A stretch of 64,000 nt of DNA from Mycobacterium malmoense (lineage in GTDB: Bacteria; Actinomycetota; Actinomycetes; Mycobacteriales; Mycobacteriaceae). This document shows, piece by piece, positions 56,844 to 64,000 of the stretch; within the stretch, counting starts at the first letter, position 1, and every line of letters begins with the position of its first letter. Where the stretch lies: positions 2,914,001 to 2,978,000 of the forward strand of contig NZ_CP080999.1 of assembly GCF_019645855.1 (NCBI RefSeq), written 5' to 3'. The notes under the pieces were generated by a model. It made no database searches. It saw only the letters and a program-made list of their open reading frames with translations, and had not been told where the DNA came from. A program made the position numbers and the translations under genes.

Positions 56844-57470
56844 GTGCTCGACTACATCCGCGACGCGGCGGAGATCTATCGCCAGTCGTTCGCGGCCATC
56901 CGCGCCGAAGCCGACCTGACGCGATTCCCGGACGAAGTCGCGCGGGTCGTGGTCCGGTTGATCCACACCTGTGGTCAGGTCGACGTCGCCGAGCACGTCG
57001 CCTACACCGACGACGTCGTCACGCGGGCCAGCGCCGCCCTGCGAAGCGGCGCACCGGTGCTCTGCGATTCGTCGATGGTGGCCGCCGGGATCACCACCGC
57101 GCGGCTCCCGGCCGGCAACGAGGTGGTGTCGCTGGTGGCCGACCCGCGCGCGGCCGAACTGGCCGCGCGCCGGCACACCACCCGGTCGGCGGCCGGCGTG
57201 GAACTGTGGGCCGGCCGGCTGGCCGGCGCGGTGCTGGCGATCGGTAACGCACCCACGGCCCTGTTCCGGCTGCTGGAACTGATCGACGAGGGGGTTCCGC
57301 CGCCGGCCGCGGTGCTGGGCGGGCCGGTCGGATTCGTCGGGTCGGCGCAGTCCAAGCAGGAGCTCATCGACCGCCCGCGCGGCATGTCCTATCTGGTGGT
57401 GCGGGGGCGTCGCGGCGGCAGCGCCATGGCCGCGGCCGCCGTCAACGCGATCGCGAGCGACGCCGAATGA
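56844..57470 (+). CDS. cobH: Precorrin-8X methylmutase CobH
   Basis: Shifts a methyl group from C-11 to C-12 to form hydrogenobyrinate. 208 aa. RLIHTCGQVDVAEHVAYTDD contains the catalytic His; DSSMVAAGITTARLPAGNEV and GVPVGFVGSAQSKQELID-like (here GGPVGFVGSAQSKQELID) are diagnostic. GTG 56844 is the start; the stop overlaps cobIJ by 4 bp (ATGA). Confidence 0.95.
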   Translation: MLDYIRDAAEIYRQSFAAIRAEADLTRFPDEVARVVVRLIHTCGQVDVAEHVAYTDDVVTRASAALRSGAPVLCDSSMVAAGITTARLPAGNEVVSLVADPRAAELAARRHTTRSAAGVELWAGRLAGAVLAIGNAPTALFRLLELIDEGVPPPAAVLGGPVGFVGSAQSKQELIDRPRGMSYLVVRGRRGGSAMAAAAVNAIASDAE

Positions 57471-58951
57471 CCCAGCGGGGCAGGCTATATGGAGTCGGAT
57501 TGGGGCCGGGCGACCCGGAGTTGGTGACGGTCAAGGCCGCCCGGGTGATCGGTGAGGCCGACGTGGTGGCCTATCACAGCGCCCGGCATGGCCGCAGCAT
57601 CGCCCGCGGCATCGCCGAACCGTACCTGCGGCCCGGTCAGATCGAGGAGCACCTGATCTACCCGGTCACCACCGAGGTGACCGACCATCCCGGCGGCTAC
57701 GCCGGTGCGATCGAGGACTTCTACGCCGAGGCCACGCGCCGCATCGCCGCGCACCTCGACGAGGGACGCGACGTGGCGCTGCTCGCCGAGGGCGACCCGC
57801 TGTTCTACAGCTCCTACATGCACCTGCACACCCGGCTGACGCAGCGGTTCAGCGCCATCATCGTGCCGGGCGTCACGTCGGTGAGCGCCGCGTCGGCGGC
57901 CATCGCGACACCGCTGGTGGCCGGCGACGAGGTGCTCACGGTGCTGCCGGGCACCCTGCCGGTCGCGGAACTCACCCGCCGGCTCGCCGACACCGACGCC
58001 GCGGTGGTGCTCAAGCTGGGCCGTTCGTATCAGGCTGTGCGCGAGGCGCTTTCGGTATCCGGACAACTTGATGACGCGTTCTACGTGGAGCGGGCCAGCA
58101 CGCCCGGACAACGCATCCTGCCCGCCGCGCAGGTCGACGAGGCCGGCGTGCCGTACTTCTCGCTGGCCATGCTGCCGGGCGGGCGGCGCCGCGAAGCGGC
58201 GGCCGGCGCCGTCGCGGTGGTGGGCCTGGGTCCCGGCGATCTCGACTGGATGACGCCGCAGAGCCGACGCGAGCTGGCCACCGCGACCGATCTGATCGGA
58301 TACGCCGGCTACCTGGACCGCGTCCCGGTCCGCGACGGCCAGCGACGCCATCCCAGCGACAACACCGACGAACCCGCGCGTGCCCGGCTAGCGTGCGCGC
58401 TGGCCGAGCAGGGAAATGCCGTCGCGGTGGTGTCGTCGGGCGATCCGGGGGTGTTCGCGATGGCCACCGCGGTCTTGGAGGAGGCCAAACAGTGGCCGGG
58501 AGTGCGGATCCGGGTGATTCCGGCGATGACCGCCGCCCAGGCCGTCGCCAGCCGGGTCGGTGCCCCGTTGGGTCACGACTACGCGGTGATCTCGCTGTCG
58601 GACCGGCTCAAGCCGTGGGAGGTGATCTCCGCGCGGCTGGCCGCCGCGGCCGCCGCCGATCTGGTGCTGGCCATCTACAATCCGGCGTCGAAGACGCGGA
58701 CGTGGCAGGTCGGCGCGATGCGCGACGTGTTGCTGGCCCATCGCGAACCGGGCACGCCGGTGGTGGTCGGCCGCTCGGTATCCGGACCCGTGTCCGGGCC
58801 CGACGAAGAGGTCCGCGTCGTGCGGCTGGCCGATCTGGATCCCGCCGACGTCGACATGCACTGCCTGCTGATCGTCGGATCATCGCAAACCCAATGGTAC
58901 TCAGATGATTTCGGCGACCGAGTGTTCACCCCGCGGCGTTACCCGGGCTGA
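57467..58951 (+). CDS. cobIJ: Fused CobI-CobJ methyltransferase
   Basis: Bifunctional SAM-dependent enzyme, 494 aa. Residues 1-240 are CobI (precorrin-2 C20-methyltransferase: GVGLGPGDPELVTVKAARVI, LLAEGDPLFYSSYMHL, GVTSVSAASAAIATPLVAGD). Residues about 247-494 are CobJ (precorrin-3B C17-methyltransferase: VVGLGPGDLDWMTPQSRREL, VVSSGDPGVFAMATAVLEE, AVISLSDRLKPWEVI). The fusion is the mycobacterial form (Rv2066). CobI acts before and CobJ after CobG, so the operon covers consecutive steps. Confidence 0.95.
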   Translation: MTQRGRLYGVGLGPGDPELVTVKAARVIGEADVVAYHSARHGRSIARGIAEPYLRPGQIEEHLIYPVTTEVTDHPGGYAGAIEDFYAEATRRIAAHLDEGRDVALLAEGDPLFYSSYMHLHTRLTQRFSAIIVPGVTSVSAASAAIATPLVAGDEVLTVLPGTLPVAELTRRLADTDAAVVLKLGRSYQAVREALSVSGQLDDAFYVERASTPGQRILPAAQVDEAGVPYFSLAMLPGGRRREAAAGAVAVVGLGPGDLDWMTPQSRRELATATDLIGYAGYLDRVPVRDGQRRHPSDNTDEPARARLACALAEQGNAVAVVSSGDPGVFAMATAVLEEAKQWPGVRIRVIPAMTAAQAVASRVGAPLGHDYAVISLSDRLKPWEVISARLAAAAAADLVLAIYNPASKTRTWQVGAMRDVLLAHREPGTPVVVGRSVSGPVSGPDEEVRVVRLADLDPADVDMHCLLIVGSSQTQWYSDDFGDRVFTPRRYPG

Positions 58952-58979
58952 TATTTTATCCCGGCGTGACACGCCTGGA

Positions 58980-61847
58980 TCAGCTCGACGATCTTGCCGA
59001 TGCCGTTCTCTGACAGGCGATGTGAGACGAGCGCGTGGGAAATGGCTTGCGCTGCAGCAGCACCCGTTGCGGCCACCAGAACCACCGTCCGAGCAGCACG
59101 GCCATGGACGGCGTCATGAGCGAGCGCACGACCAGGGTGTCGAACAGCAGGCCCAGGCCAATTGTGCTGCCGGCCTGGCCGATTGAGCGCAGGTCGCTCG
59201 CGGCCATGGACATCATCGTGAAGGCGAACACCAGGCCCGCCGCCGTGACGACCCCGCCTGTTCCGCCCATCGAGCGGATGATGCCGGTCCGTAGTCCCGC
59301 CCCGATTTCCTCCTGGAACCGCGATACCAGCAGCAGGTTGTAGTCGGACCCGACGGCGAGAAGGATGATCAACCCGAACACCGGCGCGATCCAGTTCAAG
59401 TCCAGGCCCAAAATGTGTTGCCAGACCAGCACGGAAAGCCCGAAGGCGGCACCCAACGACAGCAGCACCGTGCCGACGATCACCAGGGAAGCGACCAGCG
59501 CTCGGGTGATGATCAGCATGACGACGAATATCAGTGTCAGCGCGGCTATTCCGACGATCATGAGGTCGTATCGCGAGCCAGTCTGAATGTCGTTGTAAAC
59601 CGCCGCCGTGCCGGTGAGAGAGAACTTGGCATTGGCCAGTGCGGTTCCCTTCACGGCTTCGTGCGCGGCGGCCAGTTCCGGCTTGACGGCGGAGATGCCC
59701 TTGGGGGTTGCCGGGTCGGCGTCGTGGGTGATGATGAACCGCGCCGCCTTACCGTCCGGCGACAGAAAGAGTTTCAGGCCTCGTTGGAAGTCGGGGTTGT
59801 CGAACGCTTCCGGCGGCAGGTAGAAGTAGTCGTCGCTCTTCGACGAGTCGAAGGCCTGACCCATTGCGCTCGCCGTGTCCGTCATCCGCGCCATCTGGGT
59901 GACCAGTCCCGAGAAACTGCTGTGCAAGGTCAGCAGGGTCCCCCGCATGGATTTGGCGACGGCGATGATCGGCGGGAACTGAGCGAGCATTTGAGGCAGC
60001 ACCGCGTCGATGTTGTTCATGTCCTTGAGGAGCACGCTCATGTTCTCGCTGAACTTGTCCACGCCGTCGATCGCGTCAAACACCGACCTTGTGGCCCAGC
60101 AGACGGGAATGTTGAAACAGTGCTGCTCCCAGTACAAGTAACCGCGAAGCGGCCTCGCGAAATCGTCGAAATCCGCCAGATGGTCCCTCATCTCGTCCAG
60201 CGTGGCCTTCATGTCGCCCATGTCGCCGACCATGCGATGGGTCGTGGTGTTCATCTGGCCCAGCAGCCCGTACATCCGTTCCATCGAGCCGATCATGGCG
60301 CCCAGATCGTCGCTCATCGTGAGCATGTCGGCCATCCGGTCCTTCATGAATTGCAAGTTCTCTTGTATCGGAAGCGCTTGCATGCTGACCTGGAACGGGA
60401 TCGAGCTGTGTTCGATCGGGCCGCCCAAAGGCCGGGTGATGCTTTGCACCCTCGCGATGCCTGGCGTCCGGAACACGTCCTTGGCGATCCGGTCCAGGAT
60501 GATCATGTCGCCGGAATTCCGCATATCGCGATCACCCTCGATCATGAGGATGTCGGGATTGAGTCTGGCGGCGCTGAAATGGCGTTCCGCCGCGGCGTAT
60601 CCGACGTTCGACGGCAGGTTCGACGGGATGTAGAAGCGATCGTTGTAACTGATCTTCATGCTGGGCACGACGAGCAGACCGACGAGGGCGACGAGTAGCG
60701 CGGCCACGAAGATCGGGCCGGGCCAGCGGACGGTGGCGGTTCCGATGCGCCGCCAGCCGCGCGTCTTGATCATTCGTTTCGGATCGAGCAGACCGAACCG
60801 GCTGGCCACGGCGACAACGGCCGGCGCCACGGTCAGCGCCCCCGCGATCACGACGAGCAGCCCGAGCGCGGACGGAATGCCCAGGGCCTTGAAATAGGCC
60901 AACCGCGCGAAGTGCAGGCAAAAGGATGCCCCGGCGATCGTCAGCCCCGACCCCAAGATGACATGATAGGTTCCGCGAAACATCGTGTAGTAGGCCGTTT
61001 CTCGATCCTGACCGGCCTGACGTGCCTCTTGGTAACGTCCGATGAGGAATATCGCGTAATCCGTTCCCGCGGCGATGGCCAGGGACGACAGCATGGCGAC
61101 GACGAACGTCGAGAACCCCAGGAGGTTGTAGTTCCCAAGAATGGCGACGACTCCCCTGGCCGTGCCCATCTCGAACCCGACCATCACCAAAACGAGAAGC
61201 ACGGTGCTGATGGAGCGATAGACGATGAACAGCATGATCATGATGACCAGGCCCGTCACACCCATCATCTTGAGCATGCTTTTGTCGGCGGCCTCGGTCA
61301 TGTCCGTGGTGAGCGCCGCCGGACCGGTGACATACGCCTTTAACCCGCCGGGCGGCGGTGACGAGTCGACAATCTTGCGGACCGCGTCAACGGACTGGTT
61401 CCCCAACGTGCTGCCTTGATTGCCGGCAATGTTGAGCTGGACGTATGCGGCCTTGCCGTCCCCGCTCTGCGACCCGGCGGCGGTGATCCGGTCGCCCCAC
61501 AAATTCTGCACGTGCTGCACGTGTTTGGTGTCGGCCGCCAGCTTTTTGACCAAGCCGTCGTAATAGGTGTGGGCTTCGTCGCCGAGTTCTTTGTTGCTTT
61601 CCAGGACGACCATGACGATGCTGTCCGAATCGGACTCGTGAAACGTCTGGCCTATGCGCTTGGCGGCGATCATCGACGGCGCATCGTGCGGCGACATCGT
61701 TACAGCGTGCGTTCTGGCGACCGATTCTATCGGCGGCACAAGAACATTCAGCGCGATCGTCAAGAGCAGCCAGGCCAGGATGATCGGCAGTGCCAACGCT
61801 CGGACCAGCCGCATGAAGGGCGGGCGAGCAGCCTCGTGGCCGTTCAT
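58980..61847 (-). CDS. MmpL family RND lipid transporter
   Basis: Inner-membrane RND exporter of the MmpL group, 955 aa, with 12 helices in two halves. Helix-4 motif GTDYAIFLIGRYQEAR and its second-half match GSDYNLLLVSRFQEEI contain the proton-relay Asp-Tyr pairs. A large extracytoplasmic loop between helices 7 and 8 (about 420-730) with two cysteines (CFNIPVCW) is as in the MmpL4/5 cluster-I type. The last about 30 residues are Arg/Ser-rich and irregular. The ATG overlaps the mmpS stop (ATGA). Cargo is unknown; relatives export siderophores or glycolipids. Confidence 0.92.
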   Translation of the reverse strand: MNGHEAARPPFMRLVRALALPIILAWLLLTIALNVLVPPIESVARTHAVTMSPHDAPSMIAAKRIGQTFHESDSDSIVMVVLESNKELGDEAHTYYDGLVKKLAADTKHVQHVQNLWGDRITAAGSQSGDGKAAYVQLNIAGNQGSTLGNQSVDAVRKIVDSSPPPGGLKAYVTGPAALTTDMTEAADKSMLKMMGVTGLVIMIMLFIVYRSISTVLLVLVMVGFEMGTARGVVAILGNYNLLGFSTFVVAMLSSLAIAAGTDYAIFLIGRYQEARQAGQDRETAYYTMFRGTYHVILGSGLTIAGASFCLHFARLAYFKALGIPSALGLLVVIAGALTVAPAVVAVASRFGLLDPKRMIKTRGWRRIGTATVRWPGPIFVAALLVALVGLLVVPSMKISYNDRFYIPSNLPSNVGYAAAERHFSAARLNPDILMIEGDRDMRNSGDMIILDRIAKDVFRTPGIARVQSITRPLGGPIEHSSIPFQVSMQALPIQENLQFMKDRMADMLTMSDDLGAMIGSMERMYGLLGQMNTTTHRMVGDMGDMKATLDEMRDHLADFDDFARPLRGYLYWEQHCFNIPVCWATRSVFDAIDGVDKFSENMSVLLKDMNNIDAVLPQMLAQFPPIIAVAKSMRGTLLTLHSSFSGLVTQMARMTDTASAMGQAFDSSKSDDYFYLPPEAFDNPDFQRGLKLFLSPDGKAARFIITHDADPATPKGISAVKPELAAAHEAVKGTALANAKFSLTGTAAVYNDIQTGSRYDLMIVGIAALTLIFVVMLIITRALVASLVIVGTVLLSLGAAFGLSVLVWQHILGLDLNWIAPVFGLIILLAVGSDYNLLLVSRFQEEIGAGLRTGIIRSMGGTGGVVTAAGLVFAFTMMSMAASDLRSIGQAGSTIGLGLLFDTLVVRSLMTPSMAVLLGRWFWWPQRVLLQRKPFPTRSSHIACQRTASARSSS

Positions 61848-62275
61848 GCGGCCTTCACCAGGCAGAAGGTCTGGGCGTGGTGTCCGCGGGACGATTGCTC
61901 GTCGCGGACCTCACCGTTGACGACGATGCGACACCCGATGTCGTCGCTATTGCCCTGTGCGACCACGTTGGCGATGACGGCCGGAATCGTCGTCGTGAGC
62001 GTGTAGGTCCAGGGCAGGCTGGTGAAGTTCGCTTCCTCCGGCTGCGCATTCTTGTTCAAATAGCTCACGCTGCCCGCCGTATCGCTGGGCCCGAAAACCT
62101 CATAGGTCACGCGCTTGGGGTTGAACGACACGATCGCTTCGGCGTTACTGCCCCTCGATGAAAAGACCTCGTCGGAGCCGAAAACGCCGCGCAGCCGATC
62201 GACGGCCATCCCACCGACGGCAACCGCCACGACGACGACAAGCGGTATCCAGGCCCGCTTGAGCAAGGTGAACAC
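61844..62275 (-). CDS. MmpS family accessory protein
   Basis: A 143-aa membrane-anchored partner of the MmpL transporter. N-terminal KRAWIPLVVVVAVAVGGMAV helix, then the MmpS beta-sandwich (VTYEVFGPSDTAGSVSYLNK, DDIGCRIVVNGEVRDE), two cysteines in the mature part. GTG 62275 gives the family-standard length; more upstream reading is arginine-rich non-coding sequence. First gene of an mmpS-mmpL pair with a CsoR-like operator 53-73 bp before its start. Confidence 0.9.
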   Translation of the reverse strand: MFTLLKRAWIPLVVVVAVAVGGMAVDRLRGVFGSDEVFSSRGSNAEAIVSFNPKRVTYEVFGPSDTAGSVSYLNKNAQPEEANFTSLPWTYTLTTTIPAVIANVVAQGNSDDIGCRIVVNGEVRDEQSSRGHHAQTFCLVKAA

Positions 62276-62327
62276 TGAAGTCTCCCTTCGCTCGTGGCCT
62301 GGCCAGCCTCCGGTCGCCCCTCCCTGT

Positions 62328-62348
62328 ATACCATACCCCCTACGGTAT
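62328..62348 (-). promoter_or_regulatory. CsoR-family-like operator upstream of mmpS-mmpL
   Basis: The + strand reads ATACCATACCCCCTACGGTAT. The inner 16 bp, ATACCCCCTACGGTAT, has the A/T-flanked C-run/G-run dyad typical of CsoR/RcnR/CstR operators; TACCATACCCCC is especially like the Bacillus copZA site as I recall it. No csoR gene is in the window. Confidence 0.5.
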
Positions 62349-62463
62349 TTTAGTGATTGGGGCGCCGTCGCCGTTTGGGCGCCCGGATCCCCGTGTTGGC
62401 CGGCTACGACCGGCAATGAGGCACGAACGGTTGCTGTCGTGAATGAGAAAGGGTGTCGCGCAC

Positions 62464-64000
62464 CTATTCCGGCGAATCGCCCCAGCCGCTCGGCACCATC
62501 GGCAGGACCGGGCCGTCGCTCCACCCGTCGCCGGTCATCGTCTTCAGCCCGGCGGCCTCGGTCAGACCGGACGTGGCGGCGGCCATCGCAAATCCGATGG
62601 GTCCAGCGCCTCGGTCCGACGCCGCGGCGTGCCGGTCTTCCGCGTCGAGCCCCAGGTCCAGGTTCTCGTCTCCATGCATGAATTCGTAGCGGTGCGCGCG
62701 GTCGGTCATCGCCCCGCGGCGCCGACGGGTCCGCTTCCGCTGGCGGCACGATGCCGCCGCGGCCGACGGGGCAGCGGCGTCGTCGGGCGCCGGCTCTTCG
62801 GACTTACGGCGTGCGCGGCCGCTGGCGCCGCCGCCCGCCGACAGGCCCGACAGGCCCACCGCGTACAAGACGTCGGAAATACCCGCGCCGATTCCGCTCG
62901 TGGCCGTCGGGCCGAAACCAACGCCGGGACCGGCCCCGATGGGTCCCCCACCGATCGCCGAGGCTGGACTCGGCGCGGCAGGGCTGGGCATCGCCGGGCC
63001 GCCGCTCGCGCTCGCGGGGATAGCGCCCGGCGTCGCAGGAGCGGGCACGCCTACCGGTGCAGGCGTTGCCGCCGCCACCGACAAGGGCGTGGCCACAGAG
63101 ACCGGAAGCGCGACGCCGGTGGCGCCCGCGGCCGCCGCGACACCCGCCGCGGGCATGACGGCGGCAGCTAGTACGGGGGCCGCCTCCGCCACGGGCAATA
63201 CGAGCACCAACGTATGAAAGACGGTCCAGGCCATCGCGGAGGCTAACGTCGGCGAAAGCCCGGGTACGTCCGCCAACAGCGTGGAACTGAGCGAGCCGGT
63301 AAATGCGTGCGCGTTGATGGGCCATCCATTGGGGTAGATCAGCTCGCCCAGTGGCTGAGCGAAACCCTGGGTGTAGTCGGTGAGCAGCGCCGCGAGCTGC
63401 TTCTGAAATGACGTGCTCAGGTCGCTTAACGACGTCGCTTGCTGCTGGGTGGCCGCTTGCTGGAGCTCTCCGCCCGGGGCGACGATCTGCGGCGCGGGAG
63501 CGGTCGCGGGCACCGCCGCCAGAGCGGATTCGGCGACGGCCTGGTAGGTGGTCATCGTCGCGGCGGCTTGCAGCCACATGCGCACGTAGTCGGCTTCGTT
63601 TACAGCGATGGGGATGGTGTTGATGCCGAAGAAGTTGGTTGCCACCAATGCCGCGTGAATGGCGTGGTTGGCGGCAAGTTCGGCCAACGTGGGCATGGTG
63701 GCCAGGGCGCTGGCGTAGGCGCTCGCGGCCGTCTGGTGCAGTGTGGCCGCGGCCGTGCTCTTGGCGGCGCTCTCGAGCAGCCAACTCAGGTAGGGGGCGT
63801 GCGCCGCGACGTATTGTTCGGCGCTGGGCCCCTCCCAGGCGCCCGCCTGCACCGCGCCCAACAGACCGGTGAGTTCGTCCGCCGCCGCGACGTATTCGGC
63901 GCCCAACGACGACCACGACCCGGCGGCGGCCACCAGCGGTCCGGGGCCCGGGCCGCTGGTCAGCAGCGCCGAGTGCACCTCCGGCGGAAAGGCGATCCAG
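62464..64000 (-). CDS. PPE family protein, PPW subgroup (5' end beyond window)
   Basis: Visible from WIAFPPEVHSALLTSGPGPG, about ten residues into the PPE domain; NFFGINTIPIAVNEADYVRM is conserved. The centre is Ala/Pro/Gly-rich, followed by a basic arginine-rich patch (RQRKRTRRRRG) and the C-terminal PPW region (GPIGFA ... VLPMVPSGW). Same architecture as the PPE gene at 3472-4872. It ends 188 bp upstream of mmpS on the same strand. The true start lies past 64000. Confidence 0.9.
   Translation of the reverse strand, partial: WIAFPPEVHSALLTSGPGPGPLVAAAGSWSSLGAEYVAAADELTGLLGAVQAGAWEGPSAEQYVAAHAPYLSWLLESAAKSTAAATLHQTAASAYASALATMPTLAELAANHAIHAALVATNFFGINTIPIAVNEADYVRMWLQAAATMTTYQAVAESALAAVPATAPAPQIVAPGGELQQAATQQQATSLSDLSTSFQKQLAALLTDYTQGFAQPLGELIYPNGWPINAHAFTGSLSSTLLADVPGLSPTLASAMAWTVFHTLVLVLPVAEAAPVLAAAVMPAAGVAAAAGATGVALPVSVATPLSVAAATPAPVGVPAPATPGAIPASASGGPAMPSPAAPSPASAIGGGPIGAGPGVGFGPTATSGIGAGISDVLYAVGLSGLSAGGGASGRARRKSEEPAPDDAAAPSAAAASCRQRKRTRRRRGAMTDRAHRYEFMHGDENLDLGLDAEDRHAAASDRGAGPIGFAMAAATSGLTEAAGLKTMTGDGWSDGPVLPMVPSGWGDSPE

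Overview
This is a high-GC mycobacterial chromosome segment, most likely from a slow-growing nontuberculous species (M. avium-complex-like). Supporting evidence: PPE proteins at both ends, MmpS/MmpL, RbpA, a two-module Pks12, mycobacterial lipoproteins, and a gene order that follows M. tuberculosis H37Rv Rv2037c-Rv2066 as I recall it. The species assignment is inference; H37Rv locus names below come from memory, not from a search.

Layout. 1-3268: efeUOB iron-uptake operon (minus strand, efeB cut by the window edge) behind a likely IdeR box. 3472-7120: a PPE-PPW protein, decayed fragments of a serine hydrolase and a flavin monooxygenase, a secreted three-repeat Cys/Trp protein, DUF3097 and DUF3349 genes. 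7132-12330: patatin-like phospholipase and a carbohydrate ABC importer (Rv2037c-Rv2041c type). 12308-17627: a block that interrupts the M. tuberculosis order. It contains an ECF sigma factor, a DoxX-like protein, a large palindrome, a group II intron whose maturase carries an in-frame amber codon, and a GjpA-like protein. 17925-27206: Rv2042c-like protein, pncA, a DoxX protein with a 22-residue repeat tail, gntK, a kinase/CrtC-like fusion, lipT, lppI, and a divergent P450/TetR pair with two matching operator palindromes.

27368-46609: Rv2047c-like SDR/PEP-utilising fusion directly downstream of pks12; upstream of pks12 a small zinc-finger-like gene, rbpA with a SigE/SigH-type promoter, and separate ppm1 and lnt genes (fused in M. 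tuberculosis). Pks12 makes the mycoketide chain of mannosyl-phosphomycoketide, so the adjacent SDR/phosphohistidine protein is the most interesting functional candidate in the window. 46602-50033: amidohydrolase, FxsA, dienelactone hydrolase, F420-type oxidoreductase. 50051-58951: cobN and the divergent cobG-cobH-cobIJ operon of cobalamin synthesis, flanking an aliphatic-sulfonate/nitrate-type ABC system whose binding lipoprotein is a pseudogene. 58980-62275: mmpS-mmpL behind a CsoR-family-like operator, then the 5'-truncated second PPE-PPW gene at the right edge.

No tRNA, rRNA, CRISPR array or prophage was seen. The only intact-looking mobile element is the group II intron.
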